The position numbers and the translations under genes were made by a program. Shown here piece by piece: positions 25,329 to 33,602 of a stretch of DNA of 64,000 nt. Under the pieces are notes generated by a model. It ran no database searches. It had not been told where the DNA came from and saw only the letters and a list, made by a program, of their open reading frames with translations. This DNA comes from Antrihabitans auranticaus (lineage in GTDB: Bacteria; Actinomycetota; Actinomycetes; Mycobacteriales; Mycobacteriaceae), in contig NZ_JAEMNW010000008.1 of assembly GCF_016481275.1 (NCBI RefSeq), positions 62,001 to 126,000 on the forward strand, read 5' to 3'. The stretch's first letter is position 1; the number at the start of each line of letters is the position of its first letter.

Positions 25329-26369
25329 TCACCAGGGGTTGTCGGGAATTCGGGCGATCTCGAATGTCGACGGTGTGGACCCGCCCTGGTTGGGGTCGGC
25401 CGCCTGCTCGGCTGTGACGACGAGGCCCGCGATCGTGCCGGTGAGCACAGCCGTAACCGCGAAGGCGGCCACCAACTTTCGACGGGAAGGCCGCGGGCGT
25501 GGCAGTCCTCGGCTCGCGCGGATCAGTCTGGCGGGGCCCTCGTCGGCCAGTACCACCGCACCACGCGCGGAGACCAGTTCCGGGTCACGTTCTACGAGGA
25601 CGGGAATCCGCAGCGAGGATTCGAGCCAGTCTTTGACGAGCGGGTTATGGGCGGGACCGCCGAGTAGTTCGATTGCTTCCGGCGGCGTTGTCGCGTCGTC
25701 CATGAGTTGGCGGACGAACGACACCGAGTGGTGAATTCCGGGCTGCTGCAGGATCGCCAGATCGTTGCGGGTCAGCACGATTCGGTTGCCGCCGCCCTTG
25801 TTCGATACGGTCGCAACCTTTTTCGCGCTCAGCGACTCCTTGTAGCCGCGACACGTCGCGGTGTCCGCGTGAATCCCCGAGTGCGCCAATCGACGTTGGA
25901 CCTGGCCGTCGTACTCGTCACCACCGAGTACCGTGCTGCGCCGACTGCGCAGAACGGTGCCCGACACGCAGTCCGCGAGCGTGATCGTGAGACCCGAACT
26001 GCCGAGGTCGTACAGCACGACGGACCCCGACTTCGGTAGCTCTCCGATGAAACGCAGATACCGCAGCTGGGCCGTTGACTCTTTGACCAGGATCGTCGGC
26101 GTCGGCCCCTGGGTGATGCCCGTAGCGCGGATGGCGTCGGCATGGACCTCGCTGCGATATGTGACGGCGATCGCGGTGATCAGTTCGCCGCGTTGCACCG
26201 CTGCCTTGCACATCGTCTCGATCGCCCATCGAACGGGCTCGCCGACGCACGCGCCGGGGCGGCGGGGGACTACGCAGCGATCGATCGGAGTCCTGTGCGG
26301 CTGATCGGAGTGCGCGAGGATCGCGCGGGCGCCACTCGCGCCCGACGACACACCCAGAACCAGCACCAT
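25329..26369 (-). CDS. Hsp70/actin-fold protein with C-terminal membrane anchor
   Basis: A 346-residue protein with the ASKHA nucleotide-binding architecture. The N-terminal VLGVSSGASGARAIL replaces the phosphate-1 loop, VVLYDLGSSGLTITLAD is the phosphate-2 motif, and IELLGGPAHNPLVKDWLE with the adenosine-motif glycines lies near 235-252. Near the C-terminus, residues about 302-325 form one membrane helix (LVAAFAVTAVLTGTIAGLVV) followed by about 20 extracellular residues. The substrate-binding domain of DnaK is missing. Similar DnaK-like membrane proteins occur in nocardioform actinobacteria; function unknown. Monocistronic by appearance. Confidence 0.72.
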   Translation of the reverse strand: MVLVLGVSSGASGARAILAHSDQPHRTPIDRCVVPRRPGACVGEPVRWAIETMCKAAVQRGELITAIAVTYRSEVHADAIRATGITQGPTPTILVKESTAQLRYLRFIGELPKSGSVVLYDLGSSGLTITLADCVSGTVLRSRRSTVLGGDEYDGQVQRRLAHSGIHADTATCRGYKESLSAKKVATVSNKGGGNRIVLTRNDLAILQQPGIHHSVSFVRQLMDDATTPPEAIELLGGPAHNPLVKDWLESSLRIPVLVERDPELVSARGAVVLADEGPARLIRASRGLPRPRPSRRKLVAAFAVTAVLTGTIAGLVVTAEQAADPNQGGSTPSTFEIARIPDNPW

Positions 26370-26423
26370 TTGCTCATCTTGACTCTTCGCGGCTCAGAAT
26401 CCAAGACCAAAGTTGATCTTGAT

Positions 26424-26963
26424 CTAGGTCAGCCACTTCGCGGGCCGGCCGGTCGAGTCGAAGTCGCCCGCTGCTACGCGCAGTTCGGCGAGAATTCGAA
26501 CCAGAGTATCCAGTTTCTCATTGCCGAGACCTGGCTGGCCGAAGACCCGGGCATTGAGTTGCTCGGTCGCCTCGAGCGCCAACTTCCTTCCGGCCTCGGT
26601 GATCTCGACGAGGGTTGCGCGGCGATCGCTCGGGTGTGGTACGCGGCGAACAAGATTCGCCGCTTCGAGGCGGTCGACCGCGTTGGTGACGCTCGTCGGA
26701 TGGACCTGCAGGCGGGCGCTGGCCTTCGCCATCGGCAATGCACCGGATCGACTGAAGCTCAACAGGGTTAGCAGTTCGTAGCGGGCAAAGGTGAGTCCCG
26801 TCGGCTTCAACACTTCGTCGACTCGGGCCATCATGATCTGTTGCGCACGCATCACGGAAGTGACGGCAGCCATCCCGTCCGCGACGTCGCCCCACCCGTG
26901 TTTGGTCCACTGGCGGTGGGCCTCCTCGATCGGGTCGAGCGGGAGTGGCGGGGTTGGGGGCAT
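26424..26963 (-). CDS. MarR family transcriptional regulator
   Basis: A 179-residue winged-HTH regulator. Residues 55-120 hold the MarR core: LTFARYELLTLLSFS, ALPMAKASARLQVHPTSVTN (recognition helix) and the wing RRVPHPSDRRATLVEITEAG. ATG at 26963 follows an N-terminus rich in proline; further upstream the frame runs into the divergent transporter. It is divergent to the MFS gene with only 14 bp between start codons, so it very likely controls both. MarR-MFS pairs usually respond to a small phenolic or drug-like effector exported by the transporter. Confidence 0.9.
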   Translation of the reverse strand: MPPTPPLPLDPIEEAHRQWTKHGWGDVADGMAAVTSVMRAQQIMMARVDEVLKPTGLTFARYELLTLLSFSRSGALPMAKASARLQVHPTSVTNAVDRLEAANLVRRVPHPSDRRATLVEITEAGRKLALEATEQLNARVFGQPGLGNEKLDTLVRILAELRVAAGDFDSTGRPAKWLT

Positions 26964-26977
26964 GGTTCGATCATTCC

Positions 26978-28177
26978 ATGTGCGCCGACGGGGCCCCGGG
27001 ATATCGGGCAACGCCTTGGTCCCAGCACGTACTCGTCTGGGCAGTGTTCTTTTTGATGGGCAGCGATCTATTTCTGATCCCGCCTCTGTTGCCCGTGATG
27101 TCCGAGCAATTCGGGACGAGCATTTCGGCGACCGCATGGGTCGTGACGACGTTCGGACTCGCGTACGCCTCGGTCAGTCCGATCTTCGGCGCCCTGACGA
27201 CCAACAGGCGCCGCCGCGAAGTGATCCTGCTCGGCGTCGCGGTCATGGCTACGGGCGTCATCGTGACCGGTCTGGCGCCGAGCTTGGCGGTCGCGCTGAT
27301 CGGCCGGGTGATCGGCGGACTCGGGGGCGCGCTCGTCGGTCCGGTGATCTGGGCGTACCTCGCCGAGTCCGCAGCACCGCACGAGCGCGGCAGGGCGATC
27401 GCCCGGGCAGCTGCCGCATACGCCGGTGGCCAGATTGTCGGGGTTCCGCTCGGCACAGTCCTCGCGGCAGGTGCCGGCTGGCGCTGGGCGTTCGTCGGAC
27501 TGGCAGTCGGCTTTGCGCTGGCGGGCACGATGATCGCGTTCCGGCTTCGAGAACCCCCGCGCCCGGTGCAACGGAGTCGTAAGCGGTCTGCGATGCGGGC
27601 ATCGGTCGGCCTGTGGCAGATGCCGACGTTCCGGCTGATCCTGTCCGCCAACTCGGCGGCACAGACTGCCCGGCTCGGTGCATATGCGTACGCCGGCGCG
27701 ATCTTCGCCGAGCAGTTCGGGTTCGGCACCGGCGTGCTCGGTGTCGTCGGCGCGGTCGTCGGGCTGGGATCGTTCACCGGGTCGCTCGTGGCGGGTCCGG
27801 TGGTGGATTGGTGGCGTGCGGGAAGGCGGGCCGAACCTGCGTTGGGGATGGGTTGGGCGATCATGCTTGCCGCGTCTCTGGCCCTGGCGACCGCTGCCGA
27901 CGAATGGTGGCTCGCCCTCATCGGGTTTGCAGCGTCGGCCTTCGCGGGCGCCGCGTTCTTCAGTACGAGCCAGGTGTTCCTGACGACCGTTACCGGCAGC
28001 AGGCGCAGCGCGGCGGTGGCGTGGAACAACTCAGCCCTGTATCTCGGAACGGCGATCGGCGCGACCGCGCTGGGTGGCTTCGGGCTCGGCAGCCTCGGAT
28101 TCGTCCTTACCGCAGCAGCATTCGGGCTGTTCGCGGCGTCGGTGTCGGGGTTTCTGGCGCTCCGACTCCGCCGCTGA
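26978..28177 (+). CDS. MFS transporter, drug/sugar-efflux type
   Basis: A 399-residue transporter with 12 predicted helices. The first spans start at HVLVWAVFFLMGSDLFLIPP. Motif A-like loop FGALTTNRRRREVIL (about 66-80) and the motif C-like AYAGGQIVGVPLGTVLAAG (helix 5) indicate an antiporter of the DHA1/AraJ-like group. ATG at 26978 was chosen over 26945 because the longer start would overlap the MarR start codon. Regulation by the divergent MarR protein is likely. A strong hairpin follows at 28222. Confidence 0.87.
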   Translation: MCADGAPGYRATPWSQHVLVWAVFFLMGSDLFLIPPLLPVMSEQFGTSISATAWVVTTFGLAYASVSPIFGALTTNRRRREVILLGVAVMATGVIVTGLAPSLAVALIGRVIGGLGGALVGPVIWAYLAESAAPHERGRAIARAAAAYAGGQIVGVPLGTVLAAGAGWRWAFVGLAVGFALAGTMIAFRLREPPRPVQRSRKRSAMRASVGLWQMPTFRLILSANSAAQTARLGAYAYAGAIFAEQFGFGTGVLGVVGAVVGLGSFTGSLVAGPVVDWWRAGRRAEPALGMGWAIMLAASLALATAADEWWLALIGFAASAFAGAAFFSTSQVFLTTVTGSRRSAAVAWNNSALYLGTAIGATALGGFGLGSLGFVLTAAAFGLFAASVSGFLALRLRR

Positions 28178-28221
28178 ACGCGAGTACCGACCGGCCTGAC
28201 CGAACAGTGGGACGAATGCCA

Positions 28222-28253
28222 GCTGCCCCGCCGCGAATCGCGGGCGGGGCAGC
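28222..28253. terminator. Bidirectional terminator between MFS gene and small peptide gene
   Basis: GCTGCCCCGCC and GGCGGGGCAGC form a perfect 11-bp stem around a 10-nt loop (GCGAATCGCG, itself able to pair partly). It is located 45 bp after the MFS stop and 22 bp after the stop of the leftward small peptide gene, so it can serve both convergent transcripts. Confidence 0.75.
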
Positions 28254-28275
28254 GTGGCGAATCAGCCTGGCGCGC

Positions 28276-28488
28276 TCAGTAGTAGCACTTCGGGCAGCCA
28301 CGGTCGTCGATGAGCTGGCCTGCGCCGTCTGCGCTCGACGAGGCCTGCGCGGCGATGCTCGTCGACTGGGCCGCTGGTGCTGCCGACGCGGGGCCCATTG
28401 CCAGTGCGCCCGCGCCGGCCATCATCAGGGAGACCGCGGCAAGCTCGGTAGCGACGGTGAGGCTCTTGCGGAAAGCGGGCTTCTTCAT
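28276..28488 (-). CDS. Small secreted peptide ending in CPKCYY
   Basis: A 70-residue exported peptide. N-region MKKPAFRK, hydrophobic core about 12-32, and a signal peptidase site after ASA (ASA-APA, about residue 36). This leaves a mature peptide of about 34 residues rich in Ala/Ser, ending DRGCPKCYY at the very C-terminus. The RBS AGGGAG is 9 bp before the ATG, so it is a genuine gene. It is divergent to a cytochrome P450 gene with 147 bp between the starts. The two cysteines could form a disulfide or bind metal; I do not recognise a family. Confidence 0.65.
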   Translation of the reverse strand: MKKPAFRKSLTVATELAAVSLMMAGAGALAMGPASAAPAAQSTSIAAQASSSADGAGQLIDDRGCPKCYY

Positions 28489-28635
28489 GTTGTTCTCCCT
28501 GTCGGTCTGGGTGGTGTAACTAAGTCTGCGCGGTCGCCAACCCGCCGAAAAGGCACCCTTGGGAGGGCATCGAATGGCCCTGTGAGTGCTGTGAAGTCAC
28601 CCTGGCGTGTGTAACTCCGCCGTAGAATTCCCCTG

Positions 28636-29754
28636 ATGAGCGAGCGCGCCCGATCGGTCCAGAGGCTCTCGGATGGGCGGTATCTCGTTTCCGGGTTCGC
28701 GGAATCGATGTCGGTGCTCAGCGATCGTCGAGTGTCCAACAGCCCGTTCGTCGATGATCGCTTGCACCCGCAGGCACCGCCGGATCTGTTGTCGCTGAGG
28801 CGTCGCGGTACGAGCATGCAGATGTCCGATGGCGACGTCCATGCGCGATTGCGACGTGTCGCCGGCACTGCTTTGACGCCTCGTCGCTGCGACAGCGCAC
28901 TTGAAAAGCTGGAACACAACGCGCACGGACTGCTCGACGCCATCGTCGCGCGAGGCAGCGGCGATCTGATCGGTGACGCATTCGCGCCACTTGTTCACGG
29001 TGTGATCTGTGATCTTCTCGGAGTGCCCGACGGCGACCGCGAGCAGGTCCTCAGGTGGTCGGAAGCCTCGACAATGGAAGACCGCGGTGTAAGCGAGGCA
29101 GGCGCGCAGTCGCTCGACGACTACCTGGAGTCGTTCTTGGCGGGCGAGCCGACCGCCGGGTTGTGCGGCGTTCTTGCAGCGGGTGCCGCAGCGGGGAGTC
29201 TGTCGTATTCGGAAGCGCTCGGGACCGCCAGCATCATGCTGGTCGCGGGATACGAGACGACGGTCAGCTTCCTCGGGATGAGCACTCTGACACTGCTGTT
29301 CGCCCCGATGCTGCGGAAAGTCTTGATCGAGGAGCCGGAGTTGGTGCCGACCGTCATCGAAGAATTGCTGCGCTACATCACCCCGACGAGTGGGACATGG
29401 ATGCGGTTCGTTACCGAGGACCTGCCACTCGGTGACGCGATCGTTCCTGCGGGCAGCTCGATCGACATCGACCTATCAGCGGCCAATCGCGACCCAGCCC
29501 GATTCGAGAATCCGGACCTGCTCGATCCCGCGCGCGACGACGACAAACATCTCGCATTCGGCGCAGGTCCGCACTATTGCCCAGGCGCCACCTTGGCGCG
29601 GCGTGAGGCACAAATCGTCCTGACGGCGTTGCTGCCCCGCCTCGACGAGTTGACGCTCGCGGTCCCCATCGGCGAATTGCGTTGGCACCAAAACAGATTC
29701 AGCCGCCGACCGCTCACCTTGCCGGTCGTGCTCGCCACTGCATCCCGTCGCTGA
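28636..29754 (+). CDS. Cytochrome P450
   Basis: A 372-residue P450. Heme loop FGAGPHYCPGATLAR with the axial Cys315; I-helix oxygen-binding AGYETT (204-209; Glu replaces the more common Asp); ExxR within IEELLR (243-246). It is shorter than the usual 400 residues, mainly at the N-terminus: it begins MSERARSVQRLSDGRYLVSG and lacks part of the normal A-helix/beta-1 region. It is soluble and needs external ferredoxin and reductase, which are not encoded adjacent. The substrate is unknown; the neighbouring gene is a secreted mini-peptide on the other strand. Confidence 0.9.
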   Translation: MSERARSVQRLSDGRYLVSGFAESMSVLSDRRVSNSPFVDDRLHPQAPPDLLSLRRRGTSMQMSDGDVHARLRRVAGTALTPRRCDSALEKLEHNAHGLLDAIVARGSGDLIGDAFAPLVHGVICDLLGVPDGDREQVLRWSEASTMEDRGVSEAGAQSLDDYLESFLAGEPTAGLCGVLAAGAAAGSLSYSEALGTASIMLVAGYETTVSFLGMSTLTLLFAPMLRKVLIEEPELVPTVIEELLRYITPTSGTWMRFVTEDLPLGDAIVPAGSSIDIDLSAANRDPARFENPDLLDPARDDDKHLAFGAGPHYCPGATLARREAQIVLTALLPRLDELTLAVPIGELRWHQNRFSRRPLTLPVVLATASRR

Positions 29755-30112
29755 CGGTTGAGTGCCTTTCGAACCCATTCAGGGAGTTGCGTCCTCGCCT
29801 CCTGGCGGCTCAGGCCACGGGGTGACTTCGCCGCTCCTATGGGCAGCCAGTCCGGAAACTGGGTCGTCGTCACGCGATGTGCGAAGCACGTTCGACTCAG
29901 CGTCGCCGCAGGCTGAGAGTGTCAATCCCACACCAGCGCCAACAGCAGCGGCTGGACGAAGCGGCAAGGATGAGCGGCCGTCGTCCGCGGCGATCATTGC
30001 CCCCGGGTCGTGTGCAAGCCCCCGGCAATCGACCGTCTACTTTGCCGTTAACGATCACGCTGATCGCAAACCTCGGCGGCGGCGCCCCGTCCCGGAATAG
30101 TTCCTTATCGAC
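29755..30112. other. Gap between P450 and tRNA-Cys, possible tiny lipoprotein
   Basis: No confident gene. One leftward frame at 29779-29997 would encode 72 residues with a lipobox-like VGAGVGLTLSAC and a Pro/Asp-rich tail. It lacks a good ribosome binding site and a basic N-region next to the hydrophobic core, so it may be a remnant or chance frame. A second leftward frame at 29574-29873 overlaps the P450 gene and is rejected. Confidence 0.3.
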
Positions 30113-30186
30113 GCGGGTGTGGCTGAGAGGCAAGGCACCGGCCTGCAAAGCCGTTCACACGGGTTCGAATCCCGTCACTCGCTCCA
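30113..30186 (+). tRNA. tRNA-Cys (GCA)
   Basis: Cloverleaf: acceptor arms GCGGGTG and CACTCGC (one G-U pair), anticodon loop CTGCAAA with anticodon GCA, T-arm ACGGG-TTCGAAT-CCCGT, discriminator U73 (a known CysRS identity base) and an encoded CCA at 30184-30186. The outermost anticodon-stem pair 27-43 is C-U and does not pair; the other four pairs are intact. It is a lone tRNA here, not in a Gly-Cys-Val cluster. Confidence 0.9.
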
Positions 30187-30206
30187 AGCGTCAGCCCTGA
30201 AGATGA

Positions 30207-31424
30207 TCACACCGGACACAGGGCGTCCGCCATGATTCCCATCAGGTCGGGCGGCATGACCGGTGTCTGCGTTTGTGTGATCGTCACGGCTCTGCCCTGA
30301 TCGTCTGCGCCTGTCAGGGTGTAGTAGCCGGGTATACCGCCAGGATGGCCGATGAAAGTTATCCCGCAAGGCAATTCGGTAATGCCCACGCCGAGCCCGT
30401 AACGCATGCCCGTGAGGGTGTTGCCGGGTTGCTCCGCAGCCCGCATTTCGGTCAGCTGCGCCGGCGGGACTACGTTGCCATCCGCGAGTTGCCGAAAGAA
30501 CCTGTTCAGATCCGCTCCCGTGGAGACAAGCGATCCCGCAGCCCATGGGATCGACGGCTCGATCCGCGATACGTCGACCACGGTGCCGCCTATGTTCTGG
30601 TATCCGGTTGGATGCGGACCGCGTATCTCCGTTTCGCCCGGTGCCGGGAGGTACGTCTCAGTCAACCCGAATGGATCGAGAATTCGGCGCCGCAGTTCGT
30701 CAGCCAAGCTGTTTCCTGTCAGTTGTTCGACGAGTATGCCGGCGACCACGTAGTTCGTATTCGTGTACCTGAAAGCAGTTCCGGGTGCGAATTGGGCGTG
30801 CTTGCTCAACGCCAAAGCGAGCATGTCCGACGGCGTCTCGATGCGGTGCTCGGCAGCGGCTGCCAACTCGTCACCGCGCGGATCGTCCGAGAACTCGGGC
30901 AGACCGCTTCGGTGCTGCAGAATCTGGCGCACCGTGATCGCTCTGCCGTCGATACCGTCGCCGACGACCACGCCGGGCAAATAGACGTCGACCGGCCGAT
31001 CGAGTTCTAGGCTGCCCTCGGCGACGAGTTGCATGAGGATCGCGGAGACGAATGTCTTGGTGACGCTGCCGACCCGTACCTGTCCGTTCGCCGGCATGGG
31101 GGCTCCCGTTTCCATGTCTGCGAGTCCGCTGACCAGTGTGGAAGTGTGACCGTTCTCGGTCACCGTCGCGACGACGCCGACGACACCTGCACGCGTGAGG
31201 CGATCGAGGCGGGCTTGGACCTTTCGGTCACGATCGGACGGAACGCCGGAGGCCGCGGCGTCGAGGTTCGGATTCGCCACGGAGACAGCGCATCCCGTGA
31301 GCACGATGCAGCACACCGCCGCTAGAGCGTTGATCGTCGGACGTGCGCCTGTCCTGGAGTGCCTGCGCCGCTGAGTCGGGTGTGCGGTCGCGTCAGTGTG
31401 ATTTTCACCGTCGAAGGTCGTCAT
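30207..31424 (-). CDS. Beta-lactamase-fold serine hydrolase lipoprotein
   Basis: About 405 residues from ATG 31424 (ATG 31457 or GTG 31523 are possible). A lipoprotein signal ends at VLTGC with a long, His/Arg-rich N-region. The class C beta-lactamase/DD-peptidase fold shows SVTK (SxxK nucleophile), YTNTNYVV (YxN) and a C-terminal HPGGIPGY in place of the KTG box. Such proteins act on cell-wall peptides or esters outside the membrane. It converges on tRNA-Cys with 20 bp between them. Confidence 0.85.
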   Translation of the reverse strand: MTTFDGENHTDATAHPTQRRRHSRTGARPTINALAAVCCIVLTGCAVSVANPNLDAAASGVPSDRDRKVQARLDRLTRAGVVGVVATVTENGHTSTLVSGLADMETGAPMPANGQVRVGSVTKTFVSAILMQLVAEGSLELDRPVDVYLPGVVVGDGIDGRAITVRQILQHRSGLPEFSDDPRGDELAAAAEHRIETPSDMLALALSKHAQFAPGTAFRYTNTNYVVAGILVEQLTGNSLADELRRRILDPFGLTETYLPAPGETEIRGPHPTGYQNIGGTVVDVSRIEPSIPWAAGSLVSTGADLNRFFRQLADGNVVPPAQLTEMRAAEQPGNTLTGMRYGLGVGITELPCGITFIGHPGGIPGYYTLTGADDQGRAVTITQTQTPVMPPDLMGIMADALCPV

Positions 31425-31842
31425 ATACCGGTCCCACTCTCTTTCTGGCCGGTTCATCAGCGCTTCGCGATCGGTGCCGTCCCGGCAGTCGGGACGCCGA
31501 GATAGAAAGGACAACAACGGCACTGATCCCGACTCGAACCAGCACCCGGTGAACAGCGATGTGGTTCTGCATTTTTCGGTCGGCGAATCTGGAGCGCAAC
31601 TCAGGATGCCTGCGCAACAGGCAATCTCCGTCGCCGCTATGCAAAGTCTGCGGCACGCGCAGCCTCAACAGTAGGTCCCCGAGGGTCTCAGTTCGCCACC
31701 CTGACCAATAGCGGCATGGGCGTGCGCAGACGTCCGCCGAGCGACGTTGTTTCCCGCCCGTCATTTCGAAAGTGCGTCAGCGGAAGGTGAACAACGGCAA
31801 TATGTCAGGAGCAGGCTGACACCTACGGATTGAGGACTCGAC
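31425..31842. other. Intergenic stretch without a supported gene
   Basis: Between the serine hydrolase and the next small secreted peptide gene. The first part may still encode the N-terminus of the hydrolase if an upstream start is used. Frames of 66 codons (rightward) and 119 codons (leftward) exist but have no recognisable sequence, signal or binding site. GC content drops slightly. I see no repeat or RNA gene. Confidence 0.4.
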
Positions 31843-32019
31843 ATGCGCATCAGATTCGCCACGGCATTCGCTGCGATCGCATTCTCGGTTACCGTCGGTG
31901 CGCTGAGTGCGCCCACGGCTGCGGCCACACCGGCGAATCTCGAGCCGACGCCGGCCGGCCTCCAGCTGACCTGCATCGGCATTTCGCTCGGATCGGCAGT
32001 GGTTCCGATCTGCTTCTGA
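31843..32019 (+). CDS. Small secreted peptide, 58 aa, two cysteines
   Basis: A 58-residue exported peptide too short for most gene callers. N-terminus MRIRFATAFAAIAFSVTVGA, cleavage likely after AAA (about residue 28), mature part about 30 residues: Pro-rich then LTCIGISLGSAVVPICF at the C-terminus, with Cys near residues 45 and 57. The RBS GAGGA is 8 bp before ATG. The two cysteines would form one disulfide loop of 11 residues. No family recognised. Codon use is GC-rich and regular, supporting a real gene. Confidence 0.6.
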   Translation: MRIRFATAFAAIAFSVTVGALSAPTAAATPANLEPTPAGLQLTCIGISLGSAVVPICF

Positions 32020-32043
32020 AATAGAGCGACGAGTCCGGCCGAC

Positions 32044-32946
32044 TCAGGCGTTCACCTTTTTGCCGGCCCGTTCGGCCGCACCGCCGAGAACCTGCTCGAG
32101 AGCCACGGCCGTGAGGCGGCTACCGAATTGGGCGGCACGCGGCGAAAGTCGACGTAGCCACCACGCGGGGGTGACGAACAGCGGCGCGACCACGACGACC
32201 ACCTTGCGGCGCGCGTAGGCGTCCCAGACCGCTTCCGCCACCGACTCCGGCGAGGCTGCGAACCGTTTCGCCAGGCGATCGATGAGGTCGACGTCGACCA
32301 GACCACCCCGTTGCGGGCTGTTTCGCAAAATAGGTGTGTCGATGACCCCCGGGCAGACGACTGAGAAGCCCACCTGCCCGTCGGCGTGCTCGGCATGCAG
32401 CGCCTCGGTCAGTGCGACCACGCCGTGCTTGGCTGCCGAGTAGGTGCCGAGCAAGGGGATCGGCACCAGACCGGCACCGCTCGCGGTGTTGACAATGTGT
32501 CCGCGACGTCCTTGCTTGCGCATCCGCGGCAGGAAGTAGTGCAGCCCGTACATCGTGCCGAGCAGATTGACCCCGACGGTTCGTTGGATGTCGTCGAGGG
32601 TGAGATCGATGAAACGGCCGCCGACTCCGATCCCCGCATTGTTGTGCAGCAGGTCGACAGCAGCATCGCCGGCGAAGACGGCGTCGGCCAGCTCTGCCAT
32701 CGCTGCGGGGTCCGACACGTCGACAACGTGAGTCACGGGTTCGCCCCCTTCGGCACGGACGAGGTCCGCAACCTCGATGAGGCGATCGGCGGCGATGTCG
32801 ACCAAATGCACTTTCGCACCATGTCGGGCGAGCAGCAGAGCCGTGGCCTTGCCGATGCCCGATGCGGCGCCCGTCACAACGGCGACTCTGCAGTCAGGCT
32901 CCCGCCGCAGGAGAGGAAAAGTGTTGCGCGACAACGTTGGGGTCAT
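32044..32946 (-). CDS. Short-chain dehydrogenase/reductase
   Basis: A 300-residue SDR: cofactor motif TGAASGIG (25-32), NNAG in LLHNNAGIGVGG, Ser in NTASGAGLV, Tyr/Lys in TYSAAKHGVVAL. The C-terminal 60 residues extend beyond the core and contain a hydrophobic stretch (VVVVAPLFVTPAWWLRRL), typical of actinobacterial SDRs that sit at the membrane. Divergent to the TetR gene (77 bp), so likely part of that regulon. The substrate is unknown. Confidence 0.88.
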   Translation of the reverse strand: MTPTLSRNTFPLLRREPDCRVAVVTGAASGIGKATALLLARHGAKVHLVDIAADRLIEVADLVRAEGGEPVTHVVDVSDPAAMAELADAVFAGDAAVDLLHNNAGIGVGGRFIDLTLDDIQRTVGVNLLGTMYGLHYFLPRMRKQGRRGHIVNTASGAGLVPIPLLGTYSAAKHGVVALTEALHAEHADGQVGFSVVCPGVIDTPILRNSPQRGGLVDVDLIDRLAKRFAASPESVAEAVWDAYARRKVVVVVAPLFVTPAWWLRRLSPRAAQFGSRLTAVALEQVLGGAAERAGKKVNA

Positions 32947-33023
32947 GTCAAAAAGTTAGCCCTTTGTCATAAGTTTGACAACGCTGTATCGATTTATTCT
33001 GCGGAGTATGTAAAGATGCGGAA

Positions 33024-33602
33024 GTGCCCCGGTCCGCTAGTTCCGCAACCCGCCCTCGTGCCGGGAAACGGTCAGACGTTGTGCGTAACGAAAAGCGGAT
33101 CATCGAGGCGGCGACGCAGGTGCTGGCGGCGAATCCGGCCGCGACGATGACCGACATCGCAGACGCCGCCGAATTGACCCGCGTCACCCTGTATCGCTAC
33201 TACGAGAACCGCGAGGCGCTGATCGCGGCGATCAAGGCGGCCTCGGAAGCGGAGATCGCTGCACTCGTCGCACGGCTCCCGTCGAGGGGGCCGGTCTTGC
33301 CTGAACTGGTTGCGCTGCTCGACGACAGCGTCGCGCTCGGCACCCGGTATCGCTACCTCCTGTTCTATCCGCGCGAACTGGAAGTCACTTCGACCGCGGT
33401 CGAAGCCCAGACGGCTTTCGCAGCTTTCATCGCCCGTGGTCAGCGACGTGGCGAGATCGATTCCACGTTCGATCCACATTTGGTGTCACATATGTTTCTC
33501 GGGCTTGTATCGTCGGCGCTCGTGCCGGTCGCCCTCGGTCAGGTCACCCATATCGCAGCGGTCGAGCAGGTCTCCCGAGCTCTGTCGAAGCTGCTCTCGT
33601 GA
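33024..33602 (+). CDS. TetR family transcriptional regulator
   Basis: A 192-residue regulator. The N-terminal HTH (about 22-66) reads IIEAATQVLAANPAATMTDI and AELTRVTLYRYYENREALIA; the remaining helices bind a ligand. GTG start at 33024; the first 18 residues are basic. First gene of a coupled set (TetR, DoxX-like, FAD oxidoreductase, saccharopine dehydrogenase-like), each overlapping the next by 4 bp. It probably represses its own operon and the divergent SDR; a near-palindrome (AAAAAGTTAGCCCTTTG...TTTGACAACG) lies in the 77-bp gap but is weak. Confidence 0.87.
   Translation: MPRSASSATRPRAGKRSDVVRNEKRIIEAATQVLAANPAATMTDIADAAELTRVTLYRYYENREALIAAIKAASEAEIAALVARLPSRGPVLPELVALLDDSVALGTRYRYLLFYPRELEVTSTAVEAQTAFAAFIARGQRRGEIDSTFDPHLVSHMFLGLVSSALVPVALGQVTHIAAVEQVSRALSKLLS

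Noticed and set aside
29574-29873. Leftward frame of 99 codons beside the P450 gene
   Set aside because: Most of it overlaps the P450 C-terminus on the opposite strand and the sequence past the overlap has no recognisable features.
31530-31560. tRNA-like TTCGAGT segment on the minus strand
   Set aside because: The sequence beside it cannot form a T-stem, and no acceptor or anticodon arm is present.
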